This document shows positions 58,561 to 64,000 of a stretch of DNA of 64,000 bases, piece by piece (the stretch's first letter is position 1; the number at the start of each line of letters is the position of its first letter). The notes beneath the pieces were generated by a model. That model was not told where the DNA came from, made no database searches, and worked only from the letters and a program-made list of their open reading frames with translations. The DNA is from DATBGS01 sp036557885 (GTDB lineage: Bacteria; Chloroflexota; Ktedonobacteria; Ktedonobacterales; DATBGS01). The translations under genes were made by a program, and so were the position numbers. Location: the NCBI GenBank assembly GCA_036557885.1, contig DATBGS010000090.1, forward strand, positions 1 through 64,000, written 5' to 3'.

Positions 58561-59883
58561 TCAGGCGACCCACCACCAGATGAGGAAGAGGAACAGGTAG
58601 CAGCTCAGGAGGAGCGCGGAGGCGACAGCAAAGCCCATTCGAGCAAGTTTGGGCCAGCGGGCTGTTTCGATTGCCAGGACAATAAAGGCGGGAAAGAGGG
58701 CCAGCATGTAGCGGCTGATGCTTGTCGTGTAGCCATCCGCGTTGAGCTTGGTGACGGAAATCACCCACATCACCAGGAGAAATGCTGTCAGGGAAAGATT
58801 GAGGCGGCGAAACGCCAGCGCTGTGCAGCCCAGAAAGAGCAGGGCGCAGAGTGGGTCGAGCAGCTTGAACGAGAACAGGGATGCGACACTGGGGTCGGCA
58901 AAGATCGCCTGCATATCGCGTATGATGCCTTCCCAGGGCCAGCCGAACGCGAGATGCCAGACGCCCTGTGTTGAACTGAGTGGTTCCCAGGGAAAGGCAA
59001 TGCCTTCACTGAGCCGGATAAAAAGCATGTAGCACAGCAGGGCGGCGGGCGCCAGCAGCAGGGCAAGCCAGGTGCGCAGGCGCGTGAGAAGCTGGCGCTG
59101 GGCAAGGAAGAGTTCCAGGCACAGCGGAACGAGCAAGACGATGCCTTGAAGACGGGTCAGCGTGGCGAGGGCGGCTAGGATACCAGCGCTGAGCCAGAAG
59201 CCGCGCCGGGCGGCAAGATAGGCGCCAATTGCCAGGGCCAGAAAAAGGCTCTCGGTGTAGCCAGCCATGAGGAAGAAGGAAGTTGGGAAGACAGCCAGGG
59301 CGATCACTGCGCCTTTGGCGATGGCGGCTGAGCCAGTCAATTCCTGGGCCAGGCGATAGAGAAGGTAGAGCGCGACGAGGCTTGCCAGGCTTGAGATGAC
59401 CAGAGCGGCGGCCAGATCGTTGCCGAGGAAGGGTATCCCGGCGATGCGCATCAGCAGCGGATAGAGGGGTAGAAAGGCGGAACTGCCATAGCAGGCGTAA
59501 CCATGTTGGGCAATCTCCAGATACCAGGCGGTATCCCAGCGCAGCCACATGCCCGCCAGCGCGCCATTCACCCCACTCCCTGAGAAGAAGTAGTTTGGGC
59601 AGGTAGGGATGGCTCCCTTGAAGACTTCTTGAATAGCTTTGCCAATAAAGTTGCCGGGGAGGACGGCGTAGAGCGTGCCTCCAATGAGTGAGCAATACAC
59701 GCGCAGCGCGAGCCAGACGCCAAAGGTCGTTTTTGCGGCATCGCTGGCGGCTTCCTGGCGCAGCCATGCCCATGCTCTGGGAAGGTTTGACCCCTGCGAG
59801 GATGTGAGATGGGCCGATGAGGGGTCAACCTGCGTTTGCGTCTGAGCATGCTCGGACGATGGGGACAATATCTCATCTTTCAT
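58561..59883 (-). CDS. PIG-V-like mannosyltransferase (GT-C)
   Basis: 440 residues. Soluble Ser/Gln-rich N-tail of 55 residues, then about ten helices. RWDTAWYLEIAQHGYACYG is the luminal RWD motif of PIG-V proteins; FLPLYPLLMRIAG and FPTSFFLMAGYTESLFLALAIGAYLA follow as in GPI mannosyltransferase II homologues. In bacteria such proteins mannosylate unknown lipids or proteins from polyprenyl-phosphate-mannose. ATG 59883 overlaps the upstream gene's stop by 11 bp; it lacks a clear ribosome site, so translational coupling is likely. It is convergent with the GT39-like gene, 16 bp apart. Confidence 0.88.
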   Translation of the reverse strand: MKDEILSPSSEHAQTQTQVDPSSAHLTSSQGSNLPRAWAWLRQEAASDAAKTTFGVWLALRVYCSLIGGTLYAVLPGNFIGKAIQEVFKGAIPTCPNYFFSGSGVNGALAGMWLRWDTAWYLEIAQHGYACYGSSAFLPLYPLLMRIAGIPFLGNDLAAALVISSLASLVALYLLYRLAQELTGSAAIAKGAVIALAVFPTSFFLMAGYTESLFLALAIGAYLAARRGFWLSAGILAALATLTRLQGIVLLVPLCLELFLAQRQLLTRLRTWLALLLAPAALLCYMLFIRLSEGIAFPWEPLSSTQGVWHLAFGWPWEGIIRDMQAIFADPSVASLFSFKLLDPLCALLFLGCTALAFRRLNLSLTAFLLVMWVISVTKLNADGYTTSISRYMLALFPAFIVLAIETARWPKLARMGFAVASALLLSCYLFLFLIWWWVA

Positions 59884-61366
59884 GGGAGGGTAAGGCTTTC
59901 TGATGGATTGGCGGCCCGGCGGGGTCTTGCGCCAACAAGACGGCTGCAAGCGCGAGCACAGGCAGGAACATGGTGTAGGAGATCAGGCTGCGTGAGGCGA
60001 GAAAAAGCGGCAACGGGGCCAGGAAGAGGCCCAGGCCGCCTGCTGTAGAAGCGTGCTTGCCTGAATGCTGACCAGGCTTCAATTGGGTGCTATACCAGGC
60101 AAGCAAGGCAAGATATGTACCAATCTCCAGCAGGACAAAAACCCAGCCTGGAAAGAGGGGCAAGAGGCCCCCTTGGGCCAGGGTGATGAGTCCGATGCCA
60201 CCTGGGAAGGCTGGTTCTGTGATGGGGAGGAGCATGCTGGTTGCCCAGGCAGCAGGCGCGGCGAAAATAAAGGGACCGTTGATGAGGAGGAATGCCAGCG
60301 CAATGAAGGCGGCGCTTTTGGCAGTCTGTCGCCATCCGCGACGTTGTACGATCAAGAGGAGATAGAACGGCACAAAGAGCCAGGCGAGCTGTTTCACGGT
60401 GCAGGCCAGGCCAAGCAGCAGCGCGGCGAGTACGGGATGTTTGTTCTGGTACTGGAGGCGCCAGGCAGCTATCAAACAGATGATGCAGATGACTTCAAAA
60501 GAGGAACGGAGGGTGAGGGTGATGGCAAGGGCAAGGCTTGAGAGCAAGAGGAGCGTATACCAACGATCTTCTTTCGGGGTCCACCAGGCCAGCAGGCCAA
60601 AAAGAAGCAGGAGCGCCAGCGCGTAGAGGGGCTGTGTGCTAGGAAGCCCCGCCCAGATGAAGGGAATGGTGAGTAAGAAGGCTCCGGCGGGATAGCTGTG
60701 CAGGGTGGCCGGATCAAACTCTGGCCCGGCCTGTGTGGGGTTGCGCAAATATATGTGAAGCAGGGCGGTTACAACCTGATCAGATGGACTAAACGCTTGT
60801 TGGGCAAATTGGCCGCGCTGGAGTGGCGTGGCGCCAGCGGCGGGGAACTGCGCGACGGCCTGCCAGAAGCCAGTTGTGTCCGTGTAGGGGTTGATGCCGT
60901 GTAGGACATCTTCGGCCTGGTAATGGACAAACGCGGCGGCATCCGAATCATAGATGGCAGGGTCCAGGGGGTGTTGCAGCAGCAGCGCGCCATTGGTTGC
61001 GACGCTCCAGAGGACGGCGAGCAGGAGGAGGGCCAGCAGTGTGCTATTGCTGATCTGGCGCAGGAGACGTGTTTGGGGTATCTTTGCGTTTGCTGTGGCG
61101 CTAAAAAATAAGCGAGCAAAGACCCCCCTCGCTGGCCGCCAAATGCCCAACCAGAGCAAAAAGATTCCTCCGGCACAGGTGCTGAAGATGAGCAATGCTT
61201 TTCCTGGAGAAAGTTGACCCCCGCTTCCTAGAGCAAGCGTTCCCCCGAATGTTTGCAGTAGTCCACCAGTAGCGAGCAGGAGGATTTGCGCGCGCAGATG
61301 GGGCTGAACTGGTGCTGGGGTTGTGATGAGGGAGTCAGCACGCGGGCTGGAGAGCCTGGTGTCCAC
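59873..61366 (-). CDS. GT87-like membrane glycosyltransferase
   Basis: 497 residues with about 12 helices. YDSDAAAFVHYQAEDVLHGINPYTDT places the acidic residues of a GT-C first loop, and HSYPAGAFLLTIPFIWAG, SSFEVICIICLIAAWRL and LGLACTVKQLAWLFVPFYLLLIV resemble the GT87/DUF2029 mannosyltransferases, such as PimE relatives of actinobacteria. The start is GTG 61366 with GGAGGG upstream. A promoter (TTGACG-17-TACAAT, 61480-61452) and a 14-bp palindrome lie in the leader. It overlaps the PIG-V-like gene, forming a two-gene operon. Confidence 0.83.
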   Translation of the reverse strand: MDTRLSSPRADSLITTPAPVQPHLRAQILLLATGGLLQTFGGTLALGSGGQLSPGKALLIFSTCAGGIFLLWLGIWRPARGVFARLFFSATANAKIPQTRLLRQISNSTLLALLLLAVLWSVATNGALLLQHPLDPAIYDSDAAAFVHYQAEDVLHGINPYTDTTGFWQAVAQFPAAGATPLQRGQFAQQAFSPSDQVVTALLHIYLRNPTQAGPEFDPATLHSYPAGAFLLTIPFIWAGLPSTQPLYALALLLLFGLLAWWTPKEDRWYTLLLLSSLALAITLTLRSSFEVICIICLIAAWRLQYQNKHPVLAALLLGLACTVKQLAWLFVPFYLLLIVQRRGWRQTAKSAAFIALAFLLINGPFIFAAPAAWATSMLLPITEPAFPGGIGLITLAQGGLLPLFPGWVFVLLEIGTYLALLAWYSTQLKPGQHSGKHASTAGGLGLFLAPLPLFLASRSLISYTMFLPVLALAAVLLAQDPAGPPIHQKALPSHER

Positions 61367-61401
61367 CTGCTTCCCTCCTGAAACTACGCCCTAAATCCAC
61401 T

Positions 61402-61415
61402 ATCATACGTATGAT
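61402..61415. promoter_or_regulatory. 14-bp perfect palindrome in the GT87 leader
   Basis: ATCATACGTATGAT, about 40 bp after the -10 of the GT87 promoter and between it and the GTG start. Operator-like, regulator unknown. Confidence 0.35.
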
Positions 61416-61451
61416 GGGTATTGATGTTCTTGCCCGCGAAGAGGCAGGACA

Positions 61452-61480
61452 ATTGTATGGGGCCGTGTGGGTGGCGTCAA
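61452..61480 (-). promoter_or_regulatory. Promoter of the GT87/PIG-V operon
   Basis: TTGACG (61480-61475), 17 bp, TACAAT (61457-61452) on the minus strand. Confidence 0.6.
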
Positions 61481-61635
61481 TTTGGTAGGACTTTCGCGTT
61501 GGCTTCAGCATGTGCTTGACACCAAACTACGCTGGCAACAGCAGCGATTTTTGTCCTATACTTCAGTTGGTGAAGTAAAATCCACTGATGGTCCCTTTGA
61601 TGATTCCTTGCATTTTGCAGATAGGATAGGCAGAC

Positions 61636-62388
61636 GTGACCGAGATACGGATATTTCCGGTGCGTGGCATGGGAGAAACCCGGCCTGGGGATAAGCTGGC
61701 TGAGGCGATTCTGGGCGCGCTGGAGCAGCAAGGTGAACAATTGCTTGCTGGGGATGTGGTGGTTGTCACGCAGAAAGTGGTTTCCAAGGCGGAAGGCCAG
61801 GTGGTGAACCCGGCTGACTTTGCGCCTTCGGCTTTTGCCGAGGAGATTGCTCGCCAGGGGAGGAAAGACGCGCATCATCAAGAGGTGGTGCTGCGGCAAA
61901 CTAAGCGCATTGTGCGCATGGATCGGGGCGTCTTGATTGCCGAGTCTAAACACGGTTTTATCTGCGCCAATGCCGGGGTAGATGAATCCAATGTGGACGG
62001 CGGGCGCATGCTCACACTGCTCCCTGAAGATTCGGACGCTTCGGCGCAGCGCTTGCGCGAGGCGTTTGCGAGGCGCGTCGGTGGAGATGTTGCCGTGATT
62101 ATTTCGGATAGTTTCGGGCGGCCCTGGCGCGAGGGGCAGGTGAATGTAGCCATTGGTCTGGCGGGGATGAGCGCGTTTCAGGATTATCGCGGCCAGAGCG
62201 ACCCGTATGGGTATGAGATGCACGTGAGCGTGCTGGCTGTGGCCGATGAGCTTGCCAGCGCTGCGGAACTGGTGATGGGCAAGCTGGATCGCGTGCCGGT
62301 GGCGGTGATTCGCGGCTACGCTTACACGCCTGGCGAGGGCAACGCGCAAAGTTTGATTCGGAATGCTGCCAACGATTTGTTCAGATAG
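61636..62388 (+). CDS. cofE: Coenzyme F420-0:L-glutamate ligase
   Basis: 250 residues. GTP-dependent ligase adding gamma-linked glutamates to F420-0. FPVRGMGETRPGDKLAEAIL, GDVVVVTQKVVSKAEGQVV, NAGVDESNVDGG and IISDSFGRPWREGQVNVAIGLAGM are CofE/FbiB N-domain blocks with the nucleotide and metal residues. It is the free CofE form, since the FbiB C-domain is a separate gene next door. The start is GTG 61636 with an AGGATAGG site. A TATACT (61557-61562) may be its -10; a good -35 is lacking. First gene of the F420 operon. Confidence 0.95.
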   Translation: MTEIRIFPVRGMGETRPGDKLAEAILGALEQQGEQLLAGDVVVVTQKVVSKAEGQVVNPADFAPSAFAEEIARQGRKDAHHQEVVLRQTKRIVRMDRGVLIAESKHGFICANAGVDESNVDGGRMLTLLPEDSDASAQRLREAFARRVGGDVAVIISDSFGRPWREGQVNVAIGLAGMSAFQDYRGQSDPYGYEMHVSVLAVADELASAAELVMGKLDRVPVAVIRGYAYTPGEGNAQSLIRNAANDLFR

Positions 62389-62404
62389 GAAGGGCCAGGC
62401 GGCC

Positions 62405-63040
62405 ATGTCGCTATCGCAGGGGGAACAGCCTCGCCCACAGGATTTTGCCAGCGTGGTGCGTGGTCGGCGCAGTGTGCGCTGGTATCAGGAGCGCGAAGTC
62501 CCACGCCAACTGATTGTGGAAGTGCTGGAGGCGGCCCGCTGGGCGCCTTCGCCGCATGGACGCCAGCCCTGGCGCTTTGTGGTGCTGACCCGGCGCGATC
62601 TGAAGGAGCGGTTGGCTGAGGCGATGGGCGCGACCTGGCGGGCGAACCTGGCGATGGATGGAGAGTCGGATGCGGTGATCAACCAGCGGCTGGAAAACTC
62701 GCATCAGCGGCTGGTGCAGGCGCCGGTGGTGATTGTGCCCTGTTTATATCTTGAGGAACTGGACCGTTACCCAGATGAGCAGCGCCAGGCGTCTGAAAAG
62801 ATTATGGCGATTCAGAGCCTGGGGGCGGCAGTGGAGAACCTGATGCTGGCGGCCTGGAGCGTGGGGCTGGAGAGCGGTTGGATGTGCGCGCCCCTGTTCT
62901 GCCCGGAGATTGTTTGCTCGGCGTTGGAACTGGACCCGGCATTGATTCCGCACGCGGCAATCACGTTGGGGTATCTTGGTCGTGAACCGAAACGGCGTGA
63001 GCATCGGTCCATGGAGATGTTGATTGCCCGCTGGGATTAG
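62405..63040 (+). CDS. Nitroreductase-fold FMN protein, FbiB C-domain-like
   Basis: 211 residues. VVRGRRSVRWYQEREVPRQLIVEVLEAARWAPSPHGRQPWRF is the FMN-binding start of nitroreductases, and SLGAAVENLMLAAWSVGLESGWMCAPLF with LGYLGREPKRR the rest. In actinobacterial FbiB this domain is fused to CofE and reduces dehydro-F420-0. Lying between cofE and cofD, it most likely does the same here. ATG 62405 lies 16 bp after the cofE stop with AGGAAGG upstream. An independent nitroreductase role is possible but the context argues otherwise. Confidence 0.88.
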   Translation: MSLSQGEQPRPQDFASVVRGRRSVRWYQEREVPRQLIVEVLEAARWAPSPHGRQPWRFVVLTRRDLKERLAEAMGATWRANLAMDGESDAVINQRLENSHQRLVQAPVVIVPCLYLEELDRYPDEQRQASEKIMAIQSLGAAVENLMLAAWSVGLESGWMCAPLFCPEIVCSALELDPALIPHAAITLGYLGREPKRREHRSMEMLIARWD

Positions 63041-63051
63041 AGGTACACAGG

Positions 63052-63978
63052 ATGATTGTGACGCTTGCTGGTGGCGTTGGCGCGGCCCGTTTTCTGGAGG
63101 GGCTGGCGCGGGTGGTTCCGCCAGCTTCCATGACGGTCATTGTGAATACGGGCGATGATATTGATCTGTATGGGCTGCATATTTCGCCTGATCTGGATAC
63201 GGTGATGTATACGCTGGCCGGGCTGTCGCATCCAGGCCAGGGCTGGGGCATTCAAGGCGATTCGTTTCATTTGCTGGAGATGCTGAAGCGCTATGGGCAT
63301 GCCACATGGTTTATGCTGGGCGACCGTGATCTGGCGACGCACCTGCACCGCACGCTGCTGCTGCGGGAGGGCAAGACGCTTTCGGAGGTGAGTGAGCAGA
63401 TTCGCCGGGCGCTGGGGCTGGAGGCGCGCATGTTGCCCATGAGCGATGACCGGGTGACGACGCGCATCCTGACGCCGGGCGGTTCGCTGCATTTTCAGGA
63501 ATATCTGGTGCAGCGCCATGCCAGCGATGACGTTGAAGGGGTGCATTTTGATGGCATTGGGCAGGCGCTCCCCGCGCCGGGTGTGCTGGCGGCGCTACGA
63601 GAAGCCGAAGTGATCATCCTGGCTCCCAGTAACCCGATTGTGAGCATTGGGACGATTCTGGGGGTTCCTGGGGTGCGTATGGCGCTGCGTGAGACGAAAG
63701 CGCGTGTGGTAGCCATCAGCCCTATTGTAGGAGGGGTGCCAATTAAGGGTCCGGCGGATAAGCTGATGAGCGGTATGGGGCTGGAGGTGTCGGCGGTGGG
63801 GGTGGCAGACTGCTATCGGGATTTTTTGGATGTGCTTATTATTGATCAGGTGGATGCCGCCCTGGCGCCAACTATTGAGGCGAAGGGGTGCCGGGTGGTG
63901 GTGATGGATACGATTATGCGCGGACTGCCTGAGAAAGAGGCGCTGGCGCGCGCAGCTTTGGCGGCGGGACGAGCATGA
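63052..63978 (+). CDS. cofD: 2-phospho-L-lactate (or phosphoenolpyruvate) transferase CofD/FbiA
   Basis: 308 residues. Transfers the phospho-lactyl or phosphoenolpyruvyl moiety to the deazaflavin Fo. MIVTLAGGVGAARFLEGL, VIVNTGDDIDLYGLHISPDLDTVMYTL, MLGDRDLATHLHRT, LAPSNPIVSIGTILGV and ISPIVGGVPIKGPADKLM are all CofD signatures. Length is normal. It follows the nitroreductase by 11 bp and overlaps cofC by 4 bp. Confidence 0.96.
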   Translation: MIVTLAGGVGAARFLEGLARVVPPASMTVIVNTGDDIDLYGLHISPDLDTVMYTLAGLSHPGQGWGIQGDSFHLLEMLKRYGHATWFMLGDRDLATHLHRTLLLREGKTLSEVSEQIRRALGLEARMLPMSDDRVTTRILTPGGSLHFQEYLVQRHASDDVEGVHFDGIGQALPAPGVLAALREAEVIILAPSNPIVSIGTILGVPGVRMALRETKARVVAISPIVGGVPIKGPADKLMSGMGLEVSAVGVADCYRDFLDVLIIDQVDAALAPTIEAKGCRVVVMDTIMRGLPEKEALARAALAAGRA

Positions 63979-64000
63979 TCTGGGCAGTGGTACCAGTCAA
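63975..64000 (+). CDS. cofC: CofC/FbiD guanylyltransferase, first codons only (cut by window edge)
   Basis: An ATG at 63975 overlaps the cofD stop (ATGA). The visible MIWAVVPV matches the usual start of CofC, the enzyme that makes the phospho-lactyl- or enolpyruvyl-guanosine donor for CofD. Gene order and overlap support it; only eight full codons are seen. Confidence 0.75.

Noticed and set aside
61516..61521. TTGACA upstream of cofE as its -35
   Set aside because: The only nearby -10 (TATACT at 61557) is 35 bp away, too far for a sigma-70 promoter.
61477..62406. Minus-strand open frame of 309 residues
   Set aside because: Antisense to cofE, which has clear family motifs and good spacing in its operon.

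Overview
The window looks like a chromosomal segment of a G+C-rich, sporadically GTG/TTG-starting member of the Chloroflexota, most likely of the Ktedonobacteria type. This is inferred from the gene mix: a dcw cell-division cluster, a BFN-family nuclease, coenzyme F420 biosynthesis, many polyprenyl-linked sugar transferases and an IscB element. No rRNA or tRNA gene and no CRISPR array was seen. Almost every stretch is coding, and most genes are housekeeping.

Layout. 1-1000: the N-terminal half of an IscB RNA-guided nuclease on the minus strand, with its upstream omega-RNA (HEARO-type) region, next to a hairpin and a 16-bp tandem repeat. 1.1-3.3 kb: trxB, whose promoter carries a CsoR/CstR-type palindrome, then a divergent BFN nuclease gene. 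3.5-8.6 kb: UDP-glucuronate decarboxylase, a flippase-like membrane protein, a GT4 glycosyltransferase and a flavin disulfide reductase. 8.6-16.2 kb: nfo and scpB on minus; pth, mfd and a HAD hydrolase on plus. 16.3-30.9 kb: a dcw cluster on minus, in transcription order mraZ-rsmH-ftsL-ftsI-(small ORF)-murD-ftsW-murG-murC-murB-ftsQ-ftsA-ftsZ, headed by three MraZ boxes. mraY, murE and murF are not in it.

31.2-46.1 kb: guaA, Nudix, MEDS-domain and MBL-fold proteins, HU with a textbook terminator, a ROK kinase, a nucleoside hydrolase, a glutaredoxin-like protein, smc, csaA, tdk, a remarkable 19-bp repeat array ending in a 23-bp perfect palindrome, and an isopropylmalate/homocitrate synthase-like gene. 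46.3-52.5 kb: a small HTH protein, a polyprenyl diphosphate synthase, an unusually long mraY, a namH-like UDP-MurNAc hydroxylase and a Crp/Fnr regulator. 52.6-61.4 kb: a lipid-linked sugar block with a UbiA/DPPR-synthase-like protein, a flippase-like protein, a polyprenol-phosphate mannose synthase-like GT2 and three membrane glycosyltransferases (GT39-like, PIG-V-like, GT87-like). 61.6-64 kb: the F420 operon cofE, an FbiB-C-like nitroreductase, cofD and the first codons of cofC.

How it fits together. The window is dominated by cell-envelope construction: peptidoglycan precursor synthesis and septation (dcw cluster, mraY), probable N-glycolylation of muramic acid (namH), isoprenoid carrier synthesis, and polyprenyl-phosphate sugar donors with their membrane transferases. 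The last group and the F420 genes resemble actinobacterial envelope and redox gene sets. The least ordinary pieces are the IscB/omega-RNA element, a possible IS200/IS605-type right-end remnant at 53.7 kb that supplies the stop codon of the UbiA gene, the short tandem-repeat arrays at several gene borders, and the CsoR-like operator inside the trxB promoter.
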